Assembly (NCBI GenBank): GCA_030434245.1
Contig: JAUISX010000002.1
Span: forward strand, 124,001-188,000
DNA length: 64,000 bases
From: Porphyromonadaceae bacterium W3.11
Lineage (GTDB): Bacteria; Bacteroidota; Bacteroidia; Bacteroidales; Porphyromonadaceae
Direction of reading: 5' to 3'
Position numbers and translations under genes: made by a program. The notes below the pieces were generated by a model that was given only the letters and a program-made list of their open reading frames with translations, was not told the origin of the DNA and did not search any database. Below are positions 1 to 9,359 of the stretch, piece after piece (position 1 is the first letter of the stretch; the number at the start of each line of letters is the position of its first letter).

Positions 1-417
1 CCTACAACTAACTGGACTATGACCAATGAAGTCAAAGAAATCATTGGATATCGATGTCAGAAAGCGACAACAGAACTTGGCGGACGAATGTGGACGGTGT
101 GGTTTACACAAGAGATTCCCGTCAACGCTGGTCCCTACTTGCTAGAAGGATTACCTGGTTTGATCTTAGAGGCGAAAGATGACGAAGGACACTATCACTA
201 CACCTGCACTTCATTTACAAAGAGTGAGAGTAACTCGGAAATAGGGCGTTGGGAATGGGATCAACAAGAAATCACGAAGGATAAGATGAAAGTTCTACTA
301 AAGGAGCTGTATGCTAATCCAGAGCAAACTGCTAAAGCTTTAGGTGCAAGCGTGCATTTTGGTGGGGATGCAATGCTTAATCTACCTTACAATCCTATAG
401 ATATAACTTGGAAATAG
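1..417 (+). CDS. GLPGLI family protein, 5'-truncated by the window edge
   Basis: The reading frame is open from base 1 to the stop at 415-417, so the true start lies before the window; 138 residues are visible. The family-defining motif GLPGLI is present (LLEGLPGLILEAKD), preceded by the usual pattern of a conserved Cys in GYRCQKA and a WFTQEIP segment. GLPGLI proteins are secreted Bacteroidetes proteins of unknown function, often found in multiple copies and typically 250-300 residues long, so about half is missing here. The gene converges on the porV-like gene, with a bidirectional hairpin terminator between them. The internal ATG at 19 is unlikely to be the start because the conserved fold begins upstream. 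Confidence 0.85.
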   Translation, partial: PTTNWTMTNEVKEIIGYRCQKATTELGGRMWTVWFTQEIPVNAGPYLLEGLPGLILEAKDDEGHYHYTCTSFTKSESNSEIGRWEWDQQEITKDKMKVLLKELYANPEQTAKALGASVHFGGDAMLNLPYNPIDITWK

Positions 418-584
418 GTATTGTCATACTGTAATATCCCCCCTTCATAAACACCTATTCATAACATAAAGAACTAAATGAGTAGAAAGAAGGCTAGGGT
501 TCTGCAATTGATCCTATAAATTAAGATGATAATAAGTTTATTCATTCGAACAATTTAAAGTCATTAATAAAAGATAAGTCAAAT

Positions 585-631
585 AAAAAAGTCGGTCTGG
601 GAACTTGATTTTTCCCAGACCGACTTTCTAA
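585..631. terminator. Bidirectional intrinsic terminator
   Basis: A 13-14 bp inverted repeat, GTCGGTCTGGGAA (591-603) and its complement (612-624), has a short loop. It is flanked by an A-run on the left and a T-containing run on the right. It sits between the convergent GLPGLI and PorV-like genes and can serve both. Confidence 0.8.
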
Positions 632-703
632 TTCATTCAAGTCCTATTACTTCCAAAAAGAACGGGAGTAAATATGACTGTAATTTTCTCGACTCATCTC
701 AAA

Positions 704-1660
704 TCAGAATGAAAGTGAAAGGCCTAAAGCAATTGTATTCTTAGTGTATTCATTTAGACCGATGTTATAACTTGCATCAAGGACAATAGATGCAATATCT
801 AAGCCAAGACCGATAGTCGCATAATTCACATCCTTCTCAAGATGATTGAAACCAGTACGCACTGAAGCAAAGTTCGCATACGTGTATTCCAAACCAACAC
901 CAGCTTGTACCATAGGATATGGAGTAACATATCCGACCTGAGCACTTAGCCCAATAGTATGCATAGAAGCGATTTCGGTACGGGCACGACCACCCAAAGC
1001 AATCGTAGAAGGTAAGTTACGATGAGAAACTGCTTCATCATCATTAAGAACCTTACCAAGATTATAGGCCGCAAGTGTCGCTTCAAGATTAGTATCGATA
1101 GATCCAAGAGCTACGACATTTGAATACGAAAGTCCTATACCTGCAAATAAGCTATAATTTGCCTTAATAGTATTATCAGCAAGCATTGAAGCCGTAACAA
1201 ATCCTTTCCATTGATCATTTAGTGCATACGCATAACCTAGGTCAAGAGTGTACTGATTGGTTCTGATATGTTTTTGAGTCTCATTACCAATGTCACTAAG
1301 GACCTCTAACTCACCTCCTCGGAGGTAACGTCCACCTAGAAATAAAGCATGCTGCTCACTAAAACGGTAACCAAGACTTGCATTGCCATAAAACTCCCTT
1401 GTCATGCCATCAAACTTAGGAAGAATCTGCCCAGATGCATACACCGACCATCTCTTATCCGCATTAAAGAAATATGTGGGATTAGCGTAGATATAGTTCT
1501 TAGAACCAGAGACCAGGTGCGTACCTCCCAGAGACTGTGACTTCACATCGGGCTGAATGTCAAACGTGCGGAAGGGGACGCTTCTTTGAGCCATCGCTGT
1601 TGCAGAAAGTGCGATAGTGGCTAAGATCATTACTAGGCACTTAAATATATTTTTTTTCAT
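704..1660 (-). CDS. PorV/PorQ-like outer-membrane beta-barrel protein
   Basis: This 318-residue protein has a cleavable signal peptide (about residues 1-24, ending AMAQ). The rest is repeated amphipathic strands rich in Gly and aromatic residues, ending in a C-terminal strand LGLSLSF, as in outer-membrane barrels. The segment after the signal (DVKSQSLGGTHLV...YANP) resembles the start of the PorV/PorQ family, FadL-like barrels that carry or anchor T9SS cargo at the surface. It is shorter than canonical PorV (about 390 residues) and nearer PorQ in size. It is the last gene of a same-strand cluster whose preceding gene encodes a protease with a T9SS-type C-terminus. This resembles the PorU-PorV pairing, so a partner or anchor role for that protease is inferred. 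Family membership is likely; it may be a paralogue rather than the core PorV. Confidence 0.65.
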   Translation of the reverse strand: MKKNIFKCLVMILATIALSATAMAQRSVPFRTFDIQPDVKSQSLGGTHLVSGSKNYIYANPTYFFNADKRWSVYASGQILPKFDGMTREFYGNASLGYRFSEQHALFLGGRYLRGGELEVLSDIGNETQKHIRTNQYTLDLGYAYALNDQWKGFVTASMLADNTIKANYSLFAGIGLSYSNVVALGSIDTNLEATLAAYNLGKVLNDDEAVSHRNLPSTIALGGRARTEIASMHTIGLSAQVGYVTPYPMVQAGVGLEYTYANFASVRTGFNHLEKDVNYATIGLGLDIASIVLDASYNIGLNEYTKNTIALGLSLSF

Positions 1661-1750
1661 TGTCTTTTATTTTCTACAATAAGCAATGATAGCTAGCCAC
1701 TCGGCTATAGCAGCACTTATCAGTGACTAGCAATCATCTACTTACTTTGT

Positions 1751-4510
1751 TTATTTCACAAATACTTGTTCATAACGAGACATATTAGAGGACTCTAATA
1801 TCAATCTATAAGTATTTTGAGATAGATTACTTACATCTAGTGAGATATGTCCATCTTTTCCTACAGACTTAATACTTTCATCTATAAGAACTCTACCATT
1901 CATCGTCACAACCTTAACTCGTGGATCCTTTACTGACTTATTAATAATCAGATTTAGAGTATTCTTAACTGGCATAGGATACACGATGTGAACCGCTGCC
2001 TCAGAATCCTTCACCACTCTCACCTTAAACGAAGTCTGGTGCATTCCACCTGCCTTATCGGTAGCTTTGATGTAAACAGTAGCGACACCAGGCTTAACAG
2101 GAATGATTGAGAGCATCCCTTCAATAAAGACAGCTGCCTTGATTATTGATTCGTCACTTGAGCGGACCTCAAAGTCAATCCCAATATGACGGTTAAAATC
2201 GTAATTACTCTTTAAAGGCAACAAAAACTCTTCCTCATTCTGACCAATCAACAACTGAGAAAAATCTCCTTTTAGTTGAATTGGGATCTGCTCTTCTATT
2301 TTAAATGTTATAGACTTGGTTGTCAATCCACCAAATTCATCTTTAGCAAGAAGTTGGAACGTGTAGCGGCCATTCTTCAGTACTGGTCGGATCTGAATCT
2401 GCCCTTTCCCATTTTCATGTATTATGGAAACACCAGTGGTCTCACCTTGTAATTCGCATGACACCTTATGTCCATCAGGGTCAGAGGTACTAAAATCTAA
2501 GGAAAGACTATTCCTACCAAAGATCACAATCTCCTTAGGCATATTGCTAAAGGTAATAATCGGCACCTGATTCATACGTGTATTAGATTCCACGATATCA
2601 GGTTCAGAAAGGTTACCCCATCTATCTTCTGAAACGACAGCAATATAATACTTAGTACTATGCTTAAGTCCAGTAAAGGTATACTCCATCTCTTCACCTG
2701 GCTGTGTCACAGTAGCGCGCATCTGAATAGACGTCAACGAACTTAACTTTTCCTTAGTGATAGGCTTATCACTAATGTATAAGTGTTGGTATGTAGGGAG
2801 GATATCATCATCATCCTTATTGACGACCCAACTGAAACTGATAGTAGAGTACTCGCTCTCCATTTCAGGATCAATCTCTGGTCTGTCTGGAGCGATATGA
2901 TGGTCCTTAGCAAATGCTTTCGCTGCATCAATATAGCCTCGACCTAGTCGGCCCGCTTCTCTTGGGTTAAAGGCATCAATATCTTGAGGACGTAAGGCAG
3001 TCAGAAGTGATCGCTTAAGGTCCTCATTGGTATAGCCTTGCCCCCCATTCTTACTTACCACAAGAGCAGCAATACCAGATACATGAGGACAAGCCATAGA
3101 AGTTCCTTGATAAAATCCATAACTATTATCAGGGATACAACTAAGGATACCAGCATTATTACCATACATATCTATATCACCACCAGGAGCAGTTATATCT
3201 ACCCAAGGCCCTCTATTGGTAAATGATGAACGATAAAAGTTAGGCCCCATCGCCGCTACAGAAACGACTCTCTCGTAAGCAGCTGGATAGCTCAATCCAT
3301 CAAAATTATCATTACCTGTAGAAAAAATAACGACACCACCTTTCATAGGTGACCCTGGTAATTGATGTCCCGAACTATCAGTACCAGCATTGTCGATAAA
3401 ATAGTCAATCGCATCCTTAAGAATTTGTCCCATCTCTACATTTGGAGCATAACCCCATGAGTTCTGAGCTATCACAGCACCATTATCAGCCGCGAAAACA
3501 AATGCTCTCTCTGGATGGCTACCAGTTCGCTGTCCCTTCGGACGAGTATCGATAGCAAGACAAGCCATAATACGGACTCCAGTATTAGGGTTCCCATCAC
3601 CACCAGCGACACCAGCGACACCAATATTATTATTATTTCTAGCAGCAACAGTCCCAGCTACGTGTGTGCCATGATTACCACGTCTTCCGTTTTCAACGAA
3701 GTTAGCCCCGTGAAGGTCTTCGATGTATGCCCCATAGAAATTCTCTTGCTTGATTGGAAGGTTTGGTTTTTTATTGACCCAAAGGTTTTCCACTAAATCC
3801 TCGTGCTTATAGTCCACACCATCATCGATAACAGCGACAATAACGTTTGGCTTTCCTGTCTCAATCTTCCACGCTTCGAAAAGATTAATATCGGCACCTG
3901 CTACAGCACCTGGAGCAGAACCATCATTATTGTAGTGCCACTGTAAACCCAAACGAGGGTCATTAAATGGGAGGTCTGTAGCCTCTAGCGGTTTCATTCC
4001 ATTCAATGTAGATGGAATGACAGGAGTTATAGTATAATTTTCGAGCTCCACCTCGTATGCTGGCTCTACGACCTCAAACTCCTTCAGGGTAGAAAACGTT
4101 CTCATCGCAGTAGCGACATCTTTGTTCTCTTCATACGTCACGACATACCATCTGTCTAATCCATATCTCTTATGACGCTCCTCGAAACGAGGGTCAGTAG
4201 GGAAGACCCTCTCTACATTAGTAACCCCTACACGCTTAGCAGCTAATTCGATGTCTGAGGACACCGCCGAAAAGGTATGGATATCAATATCCCCACCATT
4301 ATTCTTCAGTGATTCAGCTGTTTCGGCATCCATTTTGACATAAAGAATGCCAGGTGTAACGAGTCCATCTAATGCGTTCGGCCTCAACATATCTGATCTA
4401 TTGTCAGCATGCTCTTCTTGAGACACGAGGGGATCCTCGATGAGTGTCTCTTTAGAACAAGCTGTAAAGAAGACCAGTGCGAATATTGCACTTATAAGAT
4501 ATTTTTTCAT
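1751..4510 (-). CDS. Subtilisin-family (S8) serine protease with T9SS C-terminal sorting domain
   Basis: The protein has 919 residues from the ATG at 4510; an ATG 27 bases upstream would only add residues before the signal peptide. The start encodes a lipoprotein-like signal (ALVFFTACSK, Cys18). A propeptide-like region (about 50-160) follows, then a complete S8 domain (about 185-545): Asp in VAVIDDGVD (about 229), His in GNHGTHVAG (about 280), oxyanion Asn in STGNDN (about 400) and nucleophile Ser in GTSMACPHV (about 471). Next come a fibronectin-III-like segment (about 550-650), Ig-like segments, and a last 80 residues typical of T9SS type A sorting domains (VYPMPVKNTLNLII..., ending YEQVFVK). 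The inferred role is a surface or secreted endopeptidase. Having both a lipobox and a T9SS domain is odd. It lies between the PorV-like barrel and the BACON lipoprotein on the same strand. Confidence 0.88.
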   Translation of the reverse strand: MKKYLISAIFALVFFTACSKETLIEDPLVSQEEHADNRSDMLRPNALDGLVTPGILYVKMDAETAESLKNNGGDIDIHTFSAVSSDIELAAKRVGVTNVERVFPTDPRFEERHKRYGLDRWYVVTYEENKDVATAMRTFSTLKEFEVVEPAYEVELENYTITPVIPSTLNGMKPLEATDLPFNDPRLGLQWHYNNDGSAPGAVAGADINLFEAWKIETGKPNVIVAVIDDGVDYKHEDLVENLWVNKKPNLPIKQENFYGAYIEDLHGANFVENGRRGNHGTHVAGTVAARNNNNIGVAGVAGGDGNPNTGVRIMACLAIDTRPKGQRTGSHPERAFVFAADNGAVIAQNSWGYAPNVEMGQILKDAIDYFIDNAGTDSSGHQLPGSPMKGGVVIFSTGNDNFDGLSYPAAYERVVSVAAMGPNFYRSSFTNRGPWVDITAPGGDIDMYGNNAGILSCIPDNSYGFYQGTSMACPHVSGIAALVVSKNGGQGYTNEDLKRSLLTALRPQDIDAFNPREAGRLGRGYIDAAKAFAKDHHIAPDRPEIDPEMESEYSTISFSWVVNKDDDDILPTYQHLYISDKPITKEKLSSLTSIQMRATVTQPGEEMEYTFTGLKHSTKYYIAVVSEDRWGNLSEPDIVESNTRMNQVPIITFSNMPKEIVIFGRNSLSLDFSTSDPDGHKVSCELQGETTGVSIIHENGKGQIQIRPVLKNGRYTFQLLAKDEFGGLTTKSITFKIEEQIPIQLKGDFSQLLIGQNEEEFLLPLKSNYDFNRHIGIDFEVRSSDESIIKAAVFIEGMLSIIPVKPGVATVYIKATDKAGGMHQTSFKVRVVKDSEAAVHIVYPMPVKNTLNLIINKSVKDPRVKVVTMNGRVLIDESIKSVGKDGHISLDVSNLSQNTYRLILESSNMSRYEQVFVK

Positions 4511-4547
4511 TTTATATAAATCTAGAATGTTCATCATATCACATTAC

Positions 4548-6155
4548 TTATCTGTAGATATTCAACGCACGGTTAGCGTTCGCAAGAGCAATTGCCTGGC
4601 TTTCTTTATCATTACTATCTATAGCCACATAAAAGTTCAGTGCCATGTGACTCTCTCCAGTTGTTTGCTCTACCAATGCTAGCATTAATACAAGCTTCGT
4701 CTCCATATTAAAATAAGTAATCCACTCTCTGCCTGCTGAGAATTTACGAGACTGGTATTCAAAGCCTTCAGCCTTCAACTTATCAGCAAATTCTCTAGTT
4801 ACATTAAGCTTTCCATCAGAATTTTTCCACAAACCGAGAGATGTATCCGTATAGATATCCATTTTCTGACTTAGTTTACCAATGTAAGGAGCTAGAGTTT
4901 CCTCAAAGAAATAGAGCGTTACGAGATGGCTATTCTCATTCGTCAAGGAAGAGAACTGTGCACTCGCAATGATATTTGGATTCTTCGTCCCTCTAGTCCT
5001 GGCGGCTTCAACTTCGATAGTACCACCCTTACTCTCTTCCCATGCCTTGACTTCAAAGAAGTCTGCGACATTCAGCAAGCTAGTATTACGGTATGGGAAC
5101 TTCACAAATGTAGGCATATCTCCAGACTGAACTTCGCTCATCTCATAAGTGAGTTCTGTAAACTTCTTACTAGGATTGACCTGTACGATAAGAGTAGCGG
5201 CATAATAGTATGTAGAATAATCATAGATTTTCTCTACAACCCCCTTAACAATATTCTTACTAACAAACTTGAAGCCTTTTGAAATAAGGAAGTTATGAAA
5301 ATCTTCAGATTCTCCGTACTCATCTCCGACAGTATAAAGTCTGAAGAAAGAATACATATCTTTGCCATTCATAAACTCGTATCCTGCCTTTGAATTACGT
5401 CCATCATTTGCCTCAAACTCGAAAATAAAACCAGTCTTTTTCTCATTTGGAATACCCTGGATATAAAACATCCCTTTATCCTTAGCATCCTGTAAGACAT
5501 CTGACTTGGTAATGTGTTTTGAAGGAAGATATGGCAGGATATAAGCATCCTTTCCGTCCTGCGTCACGATAACTTCGACTATAGAGGTAGGAGTGTTTAT
5601 ATAAAACTTACCTATTCTCTTGACCAAAGAATTGTTCTCAAGTGCTTTGACCAAAATCGTTTTTTCAGCCCTAAGAACAGTGAACCAATCGTACTGTTCA
5701 CTACCTTCAATACTCCAATCATCACCGCCACGGAGGACTTTGATCACATCTTCTCCGCCCTTTTGCTTGAGAGAAACATTTTGATGTGAAAGTTCCAATC
5801 CATCTTTTGTAGCGGCCTGACTAATAATAATTTCCTTTGATACACCATTGGCCTCAATAAAAATCCTTGCCTCTCTTTCACGGAAAGATTTATTCGCCTG
5901 TGCTGATATAAGCAAATTATTAGAGTTCTTCACGAGCTTCAACCAATCGGATGACGCTGGCTTACTTGCATTCCATGAGGAAGCATTCGTCTTAACCTCA
6001 ATAACCCTATTATCAGAGTCATTTGAGAGGGTAAGGACTTCCTCAGAAAGTTCGATATAAATTTCTTTGTCTTGCTCTAGCACTGAGTCTCTCAGACAGC
6101 TTGTAAAAGCTATCATGAGAAGACCAGTAAGAGCATATATAAATATTCGTTTCAT
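4548..6155 (-). CDS. BACON-domain lipoprotein, C-terminal region unknown
   Basis: This 535-residue protein has a lipoprotein signal peptide (lipobox FTSC, Cys20). Two tandem BACON-type Ig-like domains follow (about 35-115 and 116-205). They show the usual pattern of an alternating-strand start, a Trp-Leu core (SSDWLKL, YDWFTV) and a closing strand IIISQAA or VIVTQDG. BACON domains are common in surface lipoproteins of Bacteroidetes that bind glycans, mucin or protein. The remaining 330 residues are rich in beta structure and match no family I recognise. The stop lies 37 bases before the protease start and the next upstream gene ends 18 bases away, so co-transcription with both is likely. The function is unknown; a surface adhesin or substrate-recruiting subunit is inference. 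Confidence 0.75.
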   Translation of the reverse strand: MKRIFIYALTGLLMIAFTSCLRDSVLEQDKEIYIELSEEVLTLSNDSDNRVIEVKTNASSWNASKPASSDWLKLVKNSNNLLISAQANKSFREREARIFIEANGVSKEIIISQAATKDGLELSHQNVSLKQKGGEDVIKVLRGGDDWSIEGSEQYDWFTVLRAEKTILVKALENNSLVKRIGKFYINTPTSIVEVIVTQDGKDAYILPYLPSKHITKSDVLQDAKDKGMFYIQGIPNEKKTGFIFEFEANDGRNSKAGYEFMNGKDMYSFFRLYTVGDEYGESEDFHNFLISKGFKFVSKNIVKGVVEKIYDYSTYYYAATLIVQVNPSKKFTELTYEMSEVQSGDMPTFVKFPYRNTSLLNVADFFEVKAWEESKGGTIEVEAARTRGTKNPNIIASAQFSSLTNENSHLVTLYFFEETLAPYIGKLSQKMDIYTDTSLGLWKNSDGKLNVTREFADKLKAEGFEYQSRKFSAGREWITYFNMETKLVLMLALVEQTTGESHMALNFYVAIDSNDKESQAIALANANRALNIYR

Positions 6156-6173
6156 CTGACTAATACAAAATTA

Positions 6174-8006
6174 TTAGTTTGCTGCTGGAGTTGTAAACTG
6201 ATGTAGGATTGGGTCTGTACAGAAGCCCTTCTCTTTGTCAAAACCAATAATCAACAAGTAGTAATCATACTTTGGTTTTCTATCAGGGAATGTCTGATCA
6301 TCTATACTCATGTCACCTTTTCTAATGATATAGTCTATATCTACATACTTAATATCACCTTCGATACATTTCATAAACATCGTTTCTAGAGGATCGTTCC
6401 CGTCTATCAGCTCTCCACTTTCTTTCTTTTTAACGTAGTAATCTACATAGCTCTTCTTCTGAACTGTTATGTAGTAACCATCTTCGTTAGTGGTAGTTAT
6501 CTTTCCAAAAATAGCCTTTGGCTCTATCTTTTCCTGAGTGAACTTAATCTCATTGCTTGATTTGGTACTCTTAGCTGTACGGAATGAATATTCAATAATT
6601 GGAGACGCAAGCTCTCTTGTTTCTTTATCAACTGCATAGTAACAAAGAATATATTCAGTATTTGGCATTCCCACTTTCCCTCGTTCTAAAAGATTGGAAG
6701 TGATCGTCCCATGATGAATATCACTCTGGAATGCTTGATCACCGGCATAATCCCAAAATGCTCGGTCTGCTTTGTATTTAGAACCATGCAAAGATACGAT
6801 ATCATCATAAACCTTCTTAGTCATCACATCCCAAGTATATACAATATCATCACTAGATGGCTTAATAGTAAAGACTGCATTAAGAGGCTTAACCTCGCTC
6901 AACTCTACAGTAAAGTCGTCTTTGGTCAATGCTTTGTCAACGGTCACGTTACAGATAGCCTCCTTATCCCCTACGCTAGCTATGATCTTAGTCTCGCCCT
7001 CACCAACAGCTTTCACTTGACCAAACTTAGATACGGTTGCGATCTCGTCATTCTCACTTCTCCATTTGATCTGATTGAGGTATTCAACAGGCTCAACGGT
7101 AGCTACCAATGTAGCAGATTGATTTTCCTTCAGTGATAACTCATTCTTATCAAGTGTCAGGCTTTTGACAACGATGGTCTTCTTTGTAACCTCTACAGTA
7201 CACTCATCCTTAAGCTCGCCATAACTAACAGTAATTTTTGTGGTCCCCTCTTTAACACCTGTAACCTTACCGTTCACAACTTTAGCAATATCAGCATGTT
7301 CTGATGCCCAGTTAAGCTTTACATTCTCAGGGTCATTAGACTCTACATTAACTTTTAGGTCAATAGATGTCCCTTCTTCTACAGTAACTTTAGACTCTGC
7401 AAATTTCAAAGATGTAACTTCAATAGGCTGAGGTACGACGTTTACTGTAATAGAAGCTTTAATATCTCCCGAGGACGCCGTAATCATAGCACTACCAACT
7501 TTTACGCCTACTACTTTACCATTACTAACTTTTGCAACGTCCTGATTACTAGAGTTCCACTCTATCTGATCAGTTGTATTCTCAGGCGTTAGCATTAATG
7601 ACAGCATCATGCTTGCTCCCACTTGTACTTCGACCTCTTTTTCAGAGAACTCAATCTTTTCAAGCGGAACATTGAGTGAACTTACACGTACCAAACAAGT
7701 GGCAAAAGCAGCTCCAGTTTTCGCTGTTACTGTTGTCTCTCCTTCTTGGATCGCTGTGATCTCACCCATTTCTGAAACAGATGCGATTGTATTATCACTC
7801 ACGAACCACTGAATTGAATAGTCCTTTATATTAATTGGGGAAACGGCTACCTCTAATTTAGTCTTGCTCCCTTCCTTTAGAGTTACAATGCTATTATTAA
7901 GCTGGATAGACTCTACTTTAATAGCGACCTCCTCTTCAGGAGTACACATGGTGAATGCCAATAGTGCAGCCACTAGTGAAAACAAGTGGAATAGATTTCT
8001 TTTCAT
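6174..8006 (-). CDS. Lipoprotein with four bacterial Ig-like (BIg_2) domains
   Basis: This 610-residue protein has a lipoprotein-like signal (LLAFTMC, Cys21). Four tandem Ig-like group 2 repeats lie at about residues 30-110, 112-192, 194-274 and 277-358. Each has the hallmark pattern of a Leu/Val-rich first strand, a W.S...IA.V segment and a G..TIT/TKI strand. The last 250 residues are a different domain rich in Tyr, Lys and Asp that I cannot assign. Proteins of this build are displayed at the cell surface as adhesins or binding proteins. It is the first structural gene of the cluster running down to 704, 100 bases after the TrmB-like regulator on the same strand. Confidence 0.75.
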   Translation of the reverse strand: MKRNLFHLFSLVAALLAFTMCTPEEEVAIKVESIQLNNSIVTLKEGSKTKLEVAVSPINIKDYSIQWFVSDNTIASVSEMGEITAIQEGETTVTAKTGAAFATCLVRVSSLNVPLEKIEFSEKEVEVQVGASMMLSLMLTPENTTDQIEWNSSNQDVAKVSNGKVVGVKVGSAMITASSGDIKASITVNVVPQPIEVTSLKFAESKVTVEEGTSIDLKVNVESNDPENVKLNWASEHADIAKVVNGKVTGVKEGTTKITVSYGELKDECTVEVTKKTIVVKSLTLDKNELSLKENQSATLVATVEPVEYLNQIKWRSENDEIATVSKFGQVKAVGEGETKIIASVGDKEAICNVTVDKALTKDDFTVELSEVKPLNAVFTIKPSSDDIVYTWDVMTKKVYDDIVSLHGSKYKADRAFWDYAGDQAFQSDIHHGTITSNLLERGKVGMPNTEYILCYYAVDKETRELASPIIEYSFRTAKSTKSSNEIKFTQEKIEPKAIFGKITTTNEDGYYITVQKKSYVDYYVKKKESGELIDGNDPLETMFMKCIEGDIKYVDIDYIIRKGDMSIDDQTFPDRKPKYDYYLLIIGFDKEKGFCTDPILHQFTTPAAN

Positions 8007-8106
8007 GTCATTAAGTTCTTTGTTGTTAAATATTTCAGTTTTTATGTTCTACTTTTATTATTCTATAAGCCACAGAAATCAAAGTGAATAGATGCGATTA
8101 TATAGG

Positions 8107-8970
8107 TCATGAGTGCATTACTCTATCTTCCATAATATTAATTGAGTCATCCTCAATTGGCTTTGACATTTCCCAATATGCTTCAAAAGCCATTTTTATA
8201 AGTGTATTCATACCTTTATGCTCGATAACCAATGCCGTAAGATTCTGGCGTAGCAGTGTAGGATCATCCATGAATATCATCGTGTATTTATCGTCAAAAA
8301 GACTAAGTTTGACGGGGAGCGATGAAATATATCTAGCCTCTACACCTATTTCTTTATCCTTTTTCAAAGCGAAGCCAAAACTATGATTTTGCTCTAATGA
8401 GTCATCAATCTCATATATAGACATCGCTTTAACGCCTCTTGAAATCAACTCTTTACTAATCTCTGCTCCTGCATTAATATCTTCCTCCGACATAGCCAAG
8501 GGACCTTTAGTAAACTCAAGCAGTTCATATTCAGCTGTATCCCGAAGCTGTCTATATCTTGTCACGATCTCTTTGGGACCTCTTAACATTTCCACAAAAT
8601 CATAATCCTTTAACCGCTCTGAACTATTATCAAAAATAGGAGATAATATTTTGCTGATCTGATTATTGATCCCCTTAATTTCTTCTAATCTTTTTTCTTC
8701 TGAAAAAAGAAGGTTACCTAATGCTATCTTAGGGTGAACAGCGTAATAAACATTACCCTCTGCATCGTCACTTTTCTCTTTACAGAACCCCTTTCTAATT
8801 AGAGAATTCAGAACCTCATAGACTTTTGTACGTGGCACATCGGTAAACCGTGGGATGGCCCCTGCTGTCATTGAACGAACTCCAACCAATACCTGATAGA
8901 CCTTAGCCTCACGCTCAGTCAATCCAACTTTCATCAAATCAAATTGAACGTCTAAATCAGCACTTTGCAT
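8107..8970 (-). CDS. TrmB-family transcriptional regulator
   Basis: The protein has 287 residues from the ATG at 8970. That start is preceded by AAAAGGA at a suitable distance and was preferred over the ATG at 8994. The N-terminus (about 10-80) is a winged helix-turn-helix of TrmB type: GLTEREAKVYQVL, then a recognition helix in VPRTKVYEVLNSLIRKGF. A short coiled segment (about 100-125) leads into a sensor-like C-terminal domain. TrmB proteins are best known from archaea as sugar-responsive regulators, and bacterial homologues are mostly uncharacterised. Its position directly upstream of the lipoprotein-protease-barrel cluster, same strand, suggests it controls that cluster; the ligand is unknown. 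Confidence 0.8.
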   Translation of the reverse strand: MQSADLDVQFDLMKVGLTEREAKVYQVLVGVRSMTAGAIPRFTDVPRTKVYEVLNSLIRKGFCKEKSDDAEGNVYYAVHPKIALGNLLFSEEKRLEEIKGINNQISKILSPIFDNSSERLKDYDFVEMLRGPKEIVTRYRQLRDTAEYELLEFTKGPLAMSEEDINAGAEISKELISRGVKAMSIYEIDDSLEQNHSFGFALKKDKEIGVEARYISSLPVKLSLFDDKYTMIFMDDPTLLRQNLTALVIEHKGMNTLIKMAFEAYWEMSKPIEDDSINIMEDRVMHS

Positions 8971-8994
8971 AGTAAATCCTTTTAGTAAAAACAC

Positions 8995-9359
8995 CTGTTA
9001 CCCCAACCAAGAGTAACTGAACCGTTGCATATATATACATAATATTTTATTTACAAAATCCGACCAAAATTTTAACGTTTTAATCGGCTAAATAATTTTG
9101 AGAGCTCAGGTAGAAATTAAAAATAATAAAGATAGGAATTTAGAAATCTGTTAGCTCTAATCGACGGTAGATTCGTCTCATTAGACCAATAAAAATGTAT
9201 TCTTTATCCCTAAATATAATGAACGATAAATTACAGTGGTTGTATAGTAAGCAGAACGAGAACACATCAAATTTACATCAATGTAAGCTGCTGTTAACAT
9301 GGATAAATTAAATTTGTCAAGACAACAAATTCTCACAACTTGTTTAGTTAATTTAGATC
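8995..9359. other. AT-rich divergent intergenic region
   Basis: This 365-base spacer lies between the divergent TrmB-like gene and the interrupted metallophosphoesterase gene. It is strongly AT-rich and must hold both promoters, but I see no perfect TAnnTTTG element, RNA gene or strong hairpin. CAAGAGTA near 9007, read on the minus strand, is one base from the -7 consensus and could serve the regulator. Confidence 0.4.
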
